Shown piece by piece: positions 8,348 to 14,396 of a DNA stretch of 14,397 nt. Below the pieces are notes generated by a model. That model searched no databases, was not told the origin of the DNA, and saw only the letters and a list, made by a program, of their open reading frames with translations. Source of the DNA: an uncultured Rhodanobacteraceae bacterium (lineage in GTDB: Bacteria; Pseudomonadota; Gammaproteobacteria; Xanthomonadales; Rhodanobacteraceae); contig CALFNI010000598.1 in the NCBI GenBank assembly GCA_937902695.1, positions 1 to 14,397 on the forward strand, given 5' to 3'. The translations under genes and the position numbers were made by a program. Every line of letters begins with the position of its first letter. Positions within the stretch are counted from its first letter, which is position 1.

Positions 8348-9370
8348 CTACGGCGCGGGCACCGCGCGCAACAACGCCGAGCTGAACTCGCGTCCGAGCC
8401 GGCCACGCTGCAATTCGTAGATCGGCGTGAAGAACACGCGATGCGCCACCACTTCGTGGAAGACCGCGCGCAGGTGCTCTGGCGTCAGGTCCGCGACGCC
8501 GTCGAGCCATGCCGAGACTTTCGCCGCGCGCACCAGCATGCTCATGCCGCGCGGGCTCGCGCCGGTCGCTATCAGGTCGTCCATGTCGACGCCGTCGAGC
8601 GCGATGCCATATGCGAGCGGATCGTGGGTCGCGCGGCGCAGGTGATCGACGAATGTCTCGACCGCGGCGCCTGCGTGGATCTCGGCCTGGATCATCGCAG
8701 CGACAGCCGGCAGGCTCGTGTGATCGAGCATCGCGGCCGGCATGCCGGCGATCAGGGCGTCGGTGTCGTGGAAGCGCGCGTCGAACATCAGCCGGCGATG
8801 GATCTCGACCGTGTCGTCGGGCGCGATCTCGATTTCCATCAGGAAGCGATCGCGCGCGGCGCCGGGGAGCTCGAACGTCTCTTCCTTCTCGACGCGGTTC
8901 CGGTCCGCGAAGACCTGCAGGTACGGAAAGCGGTATTCGGCGTTGAACGCCGTCAGGCTCCGCTCGGCCATCACGCGCAGCAGCAGCGAATGCACCTGCG
9001 GACGCGCACGGTTGATCTCGTTGAAGAAGAACACCGACAGCGCATCGCCGTGCGTCAAGAGCGGGCCCGGATCGACGCGCGGCCGTCCGTCGCGGTCGAT
9101 GTGCGTGTGGTAGACGAGATCCTGCGGCATCAGGTCGATCGTGCCTTCGACGCGCTCGTATTCGCCGCCGAGACCGCGCGCCGCCGCGCGCAGCAACGTC
9201 GTCTTGCCGACGCCGACGTTGCCTTCGAGCAAGACGTGGCCGCGCGCGAACACCGCGATCGTCAGCAGGCGGACCGCGCGCGAAAGGCCGAGGACGCGCT
9301 CGTTCAGCGCGCTCTCGAAGCGGAGCGCGCGGTCGCGCCATTCGGTCAGATCGGTGCCGGAGCCGCACAT
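8348..9370 (-). CDS. moxR: MoxR-family AAA+ ATPase (MxaR-like)
   Basis: ATP-driven chaperone-like ATPase of 340 residues that heads the block. Walker A is GNVGVGKT at 50-57. The Walker B region reads SVFFFNEINRARPQVHSLL, so the aspartate normally before the catalytic glutamate is Asn117 (codon AAC on the coding strand). The usual ATQNP sensor-1 stretch is replaced by FADRNRVEKEETFELP (154-169), and the expected arginine finger region DRF follows at 174-176. GASPRGM at 270-276 is the sensor-2 region. The start is the ATG at 9370; it lacks a Shine-Dalgarno but sits nine bases after a good promoter -10 box, suggesting a leaderless or nearly leaderless transcript. Family assignment is secure; the MxaR subtype is inferred from neighbours and from the unusual Walker B/sensor-1 pattern. 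Confidence 0.93.
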   Translation of the reverse strand: MCGSGTDLTEWRDRALRFESALNERVLGLSRAVRLLTIAVFARGHVLLEGNVGVGKTTLLRAAARGLGGEYERVEGTIDLMPQDLVYHTHIDRDGRPRVDPGPLLTHGDALSVFFFNEINRARPQVHSLLLRVMAERSLTAFNAEYRFPYLQVFADRNRVEKEETFELPGAARDRFLMEIEIAPDDTVEIHRRLMFDARFHDTDALIAGMPAAMLDHTSLPAVAAMIQAEIHAGAAVETFVDHLRRATHDPLAYGIALDGVDMDDLIATGASPRGMSMLVRAAKVSAWLDGVADLTPEHLRAVFHEVVAHRVFFTPIYELQRGRLGREFSSALLRAVPAP

Positions 9371-9379
9371 CGTGGAGCC

Positions 9380-9408
9380 AGCGTAGTCGGCCGCGCGGGC
9401 GTGCACAA
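9380..9408 (-). promoter_or_regulatory. Predicted promoter of the moxR/mxa-like operon
   Basis: On the - strand a TTGTGC element (9403-9408) and a TACGCT element (9380-9385) are separated by exactly 17 bases. Nine bases separate the -10 box from the moxR ATG, so transcription should begin within a few bases of the start codon. The same TACGCT hexamer is present in the predicted kelch promoter. The -35 matches consensus only in its first three bases, so this is a prediction from spacing and position. Confidence 0.4.
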
Positions 9409-9462
9409 GCGCGGAGATGCGGTGCGGCAACGGTGTGCGGACGCGTTACAGACTGCTACGCG

Positions 9463-9485
9463 CGCTGTGCGTTTGCGAAACAGCG
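9463..9485. promoter_or_regulatory. Inverted repeat upstream of the moxR promoter
   Basis: A perfect six-base dyad, CGCTGT and ACAGCG, is separated by 11 bases and lies about 55 bases upstream of the predicted moxR -35 box, between it and the kelch terminator. Size and location would suit a dimeric regulator. Short GC-rich dyads also occur by chance, so the call is weak. Confidence 0.2.
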
Positions 9486-9501
9486 GGCTCGCGCGTTCAT
9501 G

Positions 9502-9534
9502 AAAAAAAAACGGCCGGCGTCGCCGCCGGCCGTT
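9502..9534 (-). terminator. Intrinsic terminator of the kelch gene
   Basis: In the - strand transcript a perfect 11-bp stem (AACGGCCGGCG with CGCCGGCCGTT) closes a GCGA loop, which fits the stable GNRA tetraloop class. It runs directly into a tract of nine U. It lies 26 bases beyond the kelch stop codon and separates that gene from the moxR promoter. On the + strand no U tract follows, so it should work in one direction only. Confidence 0.93.
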
Positions 9535-9559
9535 GCACACGTTTCAGCCGATGCGTCGA

Positions 9560-10663
9560 TCAGGGCCCGTCGAACCCGTCCGCGAAAATCCGGTCGGTGA
9601 TGGCCGCGCATGCCGTGAACTGCTCGTTGATCGAGAGCAGCGTCACGCCGTCGGTGTCGTAGCCGCCGACGGCCCAGATGTTGCCGGTTGCCGGATCGAC
9701 ATCGGAGGCGAAGTTACGGCGTGCCGCCGAGAACGCAGGACCGAGCGTCCACGTATCGGTGAGGGGATCGTACACGTCGACTTCGTTGCTCGGATTGGGC
9801 GCGTCGCGGCCGCCGCCGAGCACCCATACCGTGCCGTCGGGCTCGGTGATGGCGCGTGTCTCCGCCGTCGCGCGCGGAATCGGCGTCGTCACCGCCGTGA
9901 TCGTGTCGGTGTCGGGATCGTAGACGGACGATTCGGCCGAATCGAGAATCGTCGCGTTCACGTCGTCCCAGGTCGATCCGCCCATGAGATAGACGAGGCC
10001 TCCCGACACGGCGGCCGGGATGTATCCGCGCGCGACCGGCAGCGTCGCGGTCATTTGCGTCCAGCGACTGCCTTCGGCGGCCGCAGGATCGAATTGCCAG
10101 ATCGCATCGGTCATGCCGACGCCGATGTCGAAGCCGCCGAACACGAAGAGCTTGTTCTCGTAGACGACCGCGCCGCCGGGCAGGATCGCGCCGTCGGTAT
10201 TGCCGGGCCACGGATCGTTGCTGAGCAGCTGCAACGAATCGGCGACCGGATCATAGGTCTGCACGTTGGAGGATGCGGTGGTGCCGCCCGCGGCGGAACC
10301 GCCGACGGTGACGATCAGTTGCTGGCCGCCGAAAGCGAGCACGCCGCCAACCATGTTGTTGTTCTGGTTGTCGGTGAATGTCGCATTGCTCTCAGACCAC
10401 GTGTCGGCGACCGGATCGTAGATGTGCACCTGGATGAAATCGCCACCGGCGACGTCGTCGGGGCGGCCGCCCATGATGTAGAACTTGCCGTCCGGCGGAT
10501 AGAAAGCGCCCCACCCTCGCGAAATCGTGTTGGTGTAGGGGGTTCGTGTTGCCCACGCGCCGGGCGGCGTGCAGCCTTGCGGTGCAGCTTCGGCGGCCGT
10601 CGCGAACGTCGCGGCGATGATGGCTGTCAGAACGATACGACTCAGGAATCGAGACTTGCGCAT
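9560..10663 (-). CDS. Secreted kelch-repeat protein with IFADGFDG C-terminal tail
   Basis: Predicted exported protein of 367 residues. A signal peptide covers about residues 1-26 (MRKSRFLSRI, hydrophobic core, then ATAAEA). The mature part consists of about six kelch-type repeats, each with a GG pair and a following YDPVADTW or YDPLTDTW-like strand (for example IMGGRPDD, LMGGSTWDD, VLGGGRDA, AVGGYDTDG), which should fold as a beta-propeller. The C-terminus is separate from the propeller and reads ACAAITDRIFADGFDGP. That tail resembles ends of many exported proteins in Xanthomonadales, as far as I recall, and may be a sorting or anchoring signal. The ATG at 10663 has a clear GAGGGAG ribosome site. 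The gene is monocistronic, with its own predicted promoter and a strong terminator. The biological role is unknown; a catalytic oxidase-type propeller is not indicated. Confidence 0.9.
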   Translation of the reverse strand: MRKSRFLSRIVLTAIIAATFATAAEAAPQGCTPPGAWATRTPYTNTISRGWGAFYPPDGKFYIMGGRPDDVAGGDFIQVHIYDPVADTWSESNATFTDNQNNNMVGGVLAFGGQQLIVTVGGSAAGGTTASSNVQTYDPVADSLQLLSNDPWPGNTDGAILPGGAVVYENKLFVFGGFDIGVGMTDAIWQFDPAAAEGSRWTQMTATLPVARGYIPAAVSGGLVYLMGGSTWDDVNATILDSAESSVYDPDTDTITAVTTPIPRATAETRAITEPDGTVWVLGGGRDAPNPSNEVDVYDPLTDTWTLGPAFSAARRNFASDVDPATGNIWAVGGYDTDGVTLLSINEQFTACAAITDRIFADGFDGP

Positions 10664-10827
10664 GTCTACACTCCCTCGGGATGGAGGCGAACCGCGGAGG
10701 AAGACCGGCACTGGCGTCGATCGGGTTTCCCGCAGCAACGGGGATCGCGTCGAAACGTGGAGGAGCGTCCAGGTTTTCGCCGCGAACACGACTTGGCCGG
10801 GCATCCCTGATTTTTGGGTCCGGCGCG

Positions 10828-10857
10828 AGCGTAGTCCGAATGTCGCCGGCTCTGCAA
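10828..10857 (-). promoter_or_regulatory. Predicted promoter of the kelch gene
   Basis: A TTGCAG box (10852-10857) and a TACGCT box (10828-10833) on the - strand are spaced by 18 bases. The implied leader is about 155 bases long before the kelch start. The -10 hexamer is identical to that proposed for moxR. Other than these boxes I see nothing coding in 10664-11000. Confidence 0.3.
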
Positions 10858-11008
10858 GCGATCGCCCTGATGCCTGGCCGTCGCCGCCGTTGCGGGCGCC
10901 GCAGATGCACCCGCCCCTCCCTGTCCGGCCCGCACGAAACCGGGCCCGGCTATTCGCAGGACCGGTCCGAGCGTAGCGCGCCGACCTTTCGCGATGCTGT
11001 CGCCGGTC

Positions 11009-11029
11009 GCAACGGCCCGCGGCCGTTGC
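11009..11029. terminator. GC-rich hairpin without U tract
   Basis: A perfect nine-base inverted repeat, GCAACGGCC and GGCCGTTGC, has a three-base loop. It lies about 90 bases downstream of the exported unknown gene ending at 11116 and upstream of the kelch promoter. It could end or pause - strand transcripts, but no run of U follows on either strand, so factor-independent termination would be weak. Confidence 0.3.
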
Positions 11030-11057
11030 CAGGCTCGCGCGCCGGTGGAGAACGCTC

Positions 11058-11168
11058 ATGGATCAGCGCGTCATCGATATCTACAACGTCCTCAAGGTGT
11101 GCAGGCGCGTCGCGCCTATTCGGGCGCCTCGACCCTGGGCGCGCGCGACCAGTCGAAATCGAGCTTGA
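11058..11168 (+). pseudogene. Possible orphan gene start (36 codons) on the + strand
   Basis: An ATG preceded by GGTGGAG at a good distance (seven bases) begins a reading frame MDQRVIDIYNVLKVC and continues to a TGA after 36 codons. The first dozen residues look protein-like and recall the N-terminus of dienelactone hydrolase-family proteins (MDQxIIDLYDEYTH-type starts, from memory). The rest is arginine/proline-rich and overlaps the 3' end of the opposite-strand gene from 11116, so it looks like antisense shadow. It may be the stump of a lost gene. It is the only sign of a + strand gene between 4017 and the end of the window. Confidence 0.25.
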
Positions 11169-11706
11169 TGCGCCCGCCGCTCGCAGCATCGGTGGCTTCG
11201 AGCTTGACCGGCCGGCCGTCGTTGGCGCAGATCCAGATTCGCGCATCGCCATCGGCCGTCGCGCCCGGCAGCTGGCCCGCGGCGTGGAAGCCGTAGATGC
11301 GCTCTTCGCAGCGGTTCGTCATGACCGAGCCTTGCGCGCGCACGTCGCCGATCGAGGCGATCGCCTTGCGCATGGCGCTGCGCGAAAACGCCGTGACGGG
11401 AATGCGGTCGCGATCGACCGGCGTCCATATGCCGAACAGGTTGATCCACGCGCCATCGGGCATCGTGATGAAATCGATTATCTCGGTGCGTGCGTGGATG
11501 CGATCGGGGAACACGACATCGATCGTGCCCGACGTCGCCGGCATGCCCGGGCCGAACACGGCGCCGGTGACGGCGGCGCGGAAGCCGCCGCCGGCGACGA
11601 TGCGTTCGAGGGCCTGCTGCACGTCGGCGCGCGGACCGGCCTCCGCGACGGGAGGCGCAGCAGACAGCGCAGCGACGGCGAGCGCGAGCAGTATTCCCGA
11701 TTTCAT
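11116..11706 (-). CDS. Exported protein of unknown function, LolA-like in outline
   Basis: Predicted secreted protein of 196 residues. The N-terminus MKSGILLALAVAALSAAPPVAEA is a signal peptide with cleavage near residue 23; there is no lipobox cysteine. The mature part appears beta-rich, with alternating strands such as SGTIDVVFPDRIHARTEIID and a final GRIKLDFDW strand, and two cysteines (133 and 160) that could form a disulfide. Proteins that carry lipids or lipoproteins (LolA and related folds) share the pattern of an antibacterial-size single domain of strands about a helix, but I do not recognise a specific family. The ATG has only a weak GGGA ribosome site. It starts 71 bases after the N-formylglutamate amidohydrolase gene, so cotranscription is likely. 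Confidence 0.8.
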   Translation of the reverse strand: MKSGILLALAVAALSAAPPVAEAGPRADVQQALERIVAGGGFRAAVTGAVFGPGMPATSGTIDVVFPDRIHARTEIIDFITMPDGAWINLFGIWTPVDRDRIPVTAFSRSAMRKAIASIGDVRAQGSVMTNRCEERIYGFHAAGQLPGATADGDARIWICANDGRPVKLEATDAASGGRIKLDFDWSRAPRVEAPE

Positions 11707-11777
11707 CGTTCGGATCCCAGCCTTCGTCGTTGCCAGTATCTGCGCGCGACGATGAACCTTGACGTGACGCGCCGCCG

Positions 11778-12569
11778 TCAGCCGAAATTGCCGATCGCGC
11801 GCGCGCGCACGAGCCAGTCCGCGAGACGCTCGGCCCACTCGCGCTGCCCGGCCTCATCGGCGATGAGATCCTGCCGCACCTCGATCTCGACGTGCGGCAA
11901 TCCGCGCCGCTCGCCGTGCACCGGGATCGCGTAGTCGGTGCCGTCGCCGACCGCATACGGCTCGTTGTCGCCGACCACCCATTCGCCCTCGCTGCGGATC
12001 AGCTCGAGCAGCACGTGCGCGACGCGCGCATCGCGGTTGTAGAGCATGCCGACGTGCCACGGTCGCGCGACGTCGTGGAATACCGGCGTGAAGCTGTGCA
12101 TCGAGATCAGCACGGTCGGCTCGGCGCGCGCGCGGCGCCGGTCCAGCTCGGCCGTGATGCGCGCGTGGTACGGCACGAAGATCTCGCTGGCGCGCGCCGC
12201 GGCGTCTGCGGCGGAAAGATTCCGGTTGCCCGGTATGTCGGTGCGCTCGCTGCGCGGCGTGATCGACGTCGGCGCGCCGGGCGGCCGGTTGCAGTCGATG
12301 ACGAGGCGCGAATACGTCTGCGCGATCAGCACGGCGTCGAGGATCGCGGCCATGTGCGACGCGGTGCCGCGCGCGCCGATATCCCAGGCGATGTGGCGCT
12401 GCAGCTCCGCGTCGGGGACGCCGAGCGTGCCGAGCCTGCGCGGGATGCGGCGGCCGGCGTGGTCGCAGATCAGCACGAACGGCGAGCGGCCGTGCTCGCG
12501 CTCGACGGTGAACGGCGGCGGCTCGTCGTCGGCGAGAAGGCGCGGCATTTCGGCTTCGCTTCGAGTCAT
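11778..12569 (-). CDS. N-formylglutamate amidohydrolase-family protein
   Basis: Zinc-dependent deformylase family related to HutG, which releases formate from N-formyl-glutamate in histidine breakdown. The 263-residue product shows the family blocks ICDHAGRRIP (34-43), LVIDCNRPPGAPTSI (89-103), ISMHSFTP (155-162) and VEIEVRQDLI (227-236); the histidines of the first and third blocks and the glutamates of the last are the likely metal and substrate residues. The ATG at 12569 has no clear Shine-Dalgarno; a second ATG seven codons downstream is possible. No other histidine-utilisation genes are nearby, so the true substrate may differ from formylglutamate. It follows thpR by 41 bases on the same strand. 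Confidence 0.9.
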   Translation of the reverse strand: MTRSEAEMPRLLADDEPPPFTVEREHGRSPFVLICDHAGRRIPRRLGTLGVPDAELQRHIAWDIGARGTASHMAAILDAVLIAQTYSRLVIDCNRPPGAPTSITPRSERTDIPGNRNLSAADAAARASEIFVPYHARITAELDRRRARAEPTVLISMHSFTPVFHDVARPWHVGMLYNRDARVAHVLLELIRSEGEWVVGDNEPYAVGDGTDYAIPVHGERRGLPHVEIEVRQDLIADEAGQREWAERLADWLVRARAIGNFG

Positions 12570-12610
12570 CGCGCGATTGAACGGTATTCCGCGCGCGACG
12601 GCAATCGCCG

Positions 12611-13150
12611 TCAGGCAGCGAGCGGCCAGCGCGAGAGGATCGTGTAGGTCGGCTCGGGACCGAGCAGGCTGTCGATCAGGACAAACTCGCACACGGGCCA
12701 CACGATGGATTCGATGCGCGCGGGCGCGAGCGGGCGATCTGCATCGCGCAGGATCGTCACGTGGGCGACGCGCGGCGCCGGCTCGCCGATCGCAACGCCG
12801 TTGCTGCGAAGGCCCGCCTCGATGCCCGTCCAGAGCGCGTCCAGCCCCGCCGGCATCGCAGCGCAGCCGAGCCACCACGGAATCCTGCGGTTCGCGAAGC
12901 TGCCGGTCGTGTCGAGCACCAACCCGAAAGATGCCGCGCGGGCCGCATTGCCGGCTGCGTACGCGGCTGCGAGCAGCGCATCCGGCACGCTCGCGTGCGC
13001 GCCGAGATAGCGCAGCGTCAGATGGTAGCGATGCGGCTCGATCCAGCGGCCGCGTGGGGCATGTGCCTTCTTCAGCTGTCGCGCGACCGACGCGATGCGC
13101 GCGCGCACATCGTCATCGGGCCACAGGGCAAAAAAGAGATTATGCGACAC
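12611..13150 (-). CDS. thpR: RNA 2',3'-cyclic phosphodiesterase (2H family)
   Basis: Small soluble enzyme (179 residues) of the 2H phosphoesterase superfamily, formerly called 2'-5' RNA ligase (LigT). It opens 2',3'-cyclic phosphates at RNA ends and shows weak ligase activity in vitro. The two catalytic HxTx motifs are seen as His43-Leu-Thr-Leu (HLTLRYLG) and His130-Val-Thr-Ile (HVTILRD). The N-terminus LFFALWPDD and the FANRRIPWWLG block are family hallmarks and the length is normal. The start codon is GTG at 13150; only a weak GATG-type ribosome site precedes it, 20 bases after a GC-rich hairpin. Confidence 0.95.
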   Translation of the reverse strand: MSHNLFFALWPDDDVRARIASVARQLKKAHAPRGRWIEPHRYHLTLRYLGAHASVPDALLAAAYAAGNAARAASFGLVLDTTGSFANRRIPWWLGCAAMPAGLDALWTGIEAGLRSNGVAIGEPAPRVAHVTILRDADRPLAPARIESIVWPVCEFVLIDSLLGPEPTYTILSRWPLAA

Positions 13151-13169
13151 GACGGCATCGCAGGCGCGG

Positions 13170-13195
13170 CGGCGGCGTGCTCGACGACGCCGCCG
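13170..13195. terminator. GC-rich hairpin between the DUF1993 gene and thpR
   Basis: Perfect nine-base arms CGGCGGCGT and ACGCCGCCG enclose an eight-base loop. The hairpin lies 14 bases after the DUF1993 stop and 20 bases before the thpR start on the - strand. No U tract follows, so it may pause or protect RNA ends rather than fully terminate. Confidence 0.3.
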
Positions 13196-13208
13196 GACGC
13201 CGGATCGC

Positions 13209-13721
13209 TCAGGCCTCGCCCATGAAATCCTTCTTGCCGAGATCGACGCCGTTGTGGCGCAGCAGCGCGTAGGCGGTCGTCACGTGGAAGAAGAACTGCG
13301 GAATGCCGTACGCGAAGAGGTACTGCTCGCCGCCTTCGAACGTGCGCTCGCGCGGCGTACCCGGACGCAGCACGATGCGCCGGCCTTCGCTGCCGGCGAA
13401 CTTGGCGGCATCGATGCCGTCGATGAACTTCAGCGTCTTGGCGATGCGCGCGTGCAGATCCTCGAACGACTTTTCGTTGTCCTCGTACGACGGCACGTCG
13501 ACGCCGGCAAGCCGCGCCGGCACGCTCTTGGCGAAGTCGCATGCGATCTGTACCTGGCGCACGAACGTGAACATGTCCGGAAACAGGCGCGCATCCAGGA
13601 ATGCGGCGGGCTCGATCTTGCGATCGGCGATGTGTTTCTCCGTCTTCGTGAGGTTCGCGTCGAGCGCGGCGAGCATCTTCCGGAACACCGGCGCCGAGGC
13701 CGTATAGAGCGGATGGGTCAT
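13209..13721 (-). CDS. DUF1993 domain-containing protein
   Basis: Soluble protein of 170 residues, almost entirely helical, matching the DUF1993 family, which is thought to adopt a DinB-like four-helix fold. The recognised features are the start MTHPLYTASAPVFRKML, the central LFPDMFTFVRQVQIACDFAK segment, the SFEDLHARI helix and the C-terminal QFFFHVTTAYALLRHNGVDLGKKDF block. Biochemical function is unknown; histidine and aspartate residues in the helices might bind metal as in DinB proteins, but that is only inference. The ATG at 13721 has AGGA eight bases upstream. A gap of 147 bases separates it from the upstream peptidase gene. Confidence 0.92.
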   Translation of the reverse strand: MTHPLYTASAPVFRKMLAALDANLTKTEKHIADRKIEPAAFLDARLFPDMFTFVRQVQIACDFAKSVPARLAGVDVPSYEDNEKSFEDLHARIAKTLKFIDGIDAAKFAGSEGRRIVLRPGTPRERTFEGGEQYLFAYGIPQFFFHVTTAYALLRHNGVDLGKKDFMGEA

Positions 13722-13793
13722 GGCAACGTCCTGTCGGGATCGAAGGGATGCGGAGCATAAGCGTTCGCGGCGACGTCCGCGAGGCGCATTTTT

Positions 13794-13824
13794 GCCAAGC
13801 CGAACCCCCGACGGCGGCAGCGGC
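13794..13824 (-). terminator. Stem-loop downstream of the M28 peptidase gene
   Basis: In the - strand transcript GCCGAGCC can pair with GGTTCGGC (eight pairs, one G-U) around a 15-base loop, 45 bases after the peptidase stop. No U run follows. A second short dyad, GGCATG and CATGCC, lies just upstream at about 13830-13850. A lone TATGCT hexamer at about 13757-13762 could be a -10 box for the DUF1993 gene, but I find no convincing -35 partner. Confidence 0.2.
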
Positions 13825-13868
13825 TCGGCATGCCCGTTGCCATGCCCTGCCGCTTCAATCGCCGGATT

Positions 13869-14396
13869 TCATTTGCGCTCGGATGCGCTCGCGTCGCGCG
13901 TCGCACGGAACTCCGAATCCCGGGACCAGTCGGGCCACTGATCCGAGTTGGCCAGCTGCGTGCCGACCGCGTAGAGCACGCCGAGATCGTGGGCCATGCC
14001 GGCGAAGGTCCACTCGGCCTTCCATTCGTCGGCGGGCTGATGGTAGCGGTTGTCGACGTAGTCCTTGTGCTGCGCCTCGCCGGCCGCAACGCCGCCGTTG
14101 ACGAGATCGTTGCCCGATCCGAACGAAAGCGCCGGCACGCCGCGCTTGGCGAACGGGAAGTGATCGGAGCGGAAGAAATGCCCCGCTTCGGGATGCGGAT
14201 CGGGCGAATAGACGAGTCCGGCCTTCTCCGCGTCGGCGACGAGCAGATCCTGCAGATCCGATTTCGCGCTGCCCGACGTCGTGAAGTTGCGCGCCGGCCC
14301 CATCGGATCGAGCGCATCCATGTTGAGCACGGCCACGGTCCTGGCGAGCGGATACAGCGGCTTCGCTGCGTAGTACTCCGAGCCGAGCAGGCCTTT
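13869..14396 (-). CDS. M28-family zinc metallopeptidase, C-terminal part only
   Basis: The gene enters from the right edge; 175 residues of its C-terminal half are visible and the start is outside. Family members are co-catalytic zinc aminopeptidases, usually exported. Seen blocks are KGLLGSEYYA at the very edge (normally directly preceded by the catalytic Glu-Glu pair, here just outside the window), VAVLNMDALD with a metal-site aspartate, GHFFRSDHFPFAKRGVPAL, and YHQPADEW with the conserved zinc-ligand histidine. The stop TGA follows an SERK terminus. The substrate, signal peptide and any PA domain cannot be judged from this fragment. Confidence 0.93.
   Translation of the reverse strand, partial: KGLLGSEYYAAKPLYPLARTVAVLNMDALDPMGPARNFTTSGSAKSDLQDLLVADAEKAGLVYSPDPHPEAGHFFRSDHFPFAKRGVPALSFGSGNDLVNGGVAAGEAQHKDYVDNRYHQPADEWKAEWTFAGMAHDLGVLYAVGTQLANSDQWPDWSRDSEFRATRDASASERK

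Noticed and set aside
4070..9370. Reading the six-gene block as a Bat (Bacteroides aerotolerance) operon
   Set aside because: MoxR, DUF58, VWA and TPR proteins also make up Bat operons. Here, however, the MxaA-like protein lies between DUF58 and the first VWA gene, the TPR-like gene separates the two VWA genes, and the DITESMN, TDGDEAP and RGLP-terminus details fit mxa better. It is kept only as an alternative.
9533..10810. A 425-codon open frame on the + strand opposite the kelch gene
   Set aside because: The - strand frame has a signal peptide, kelch repeats, a ribosome site and a terminator. The + frame is low in complexity and lacks a start signal.
10970..10975. A third TACGCT hexamer on the - strand as a promoter -10 box
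   Set aside because: No TTG-type -35 element lies 16-18 bases upstream, and it is not needed to explain the kelch gene.
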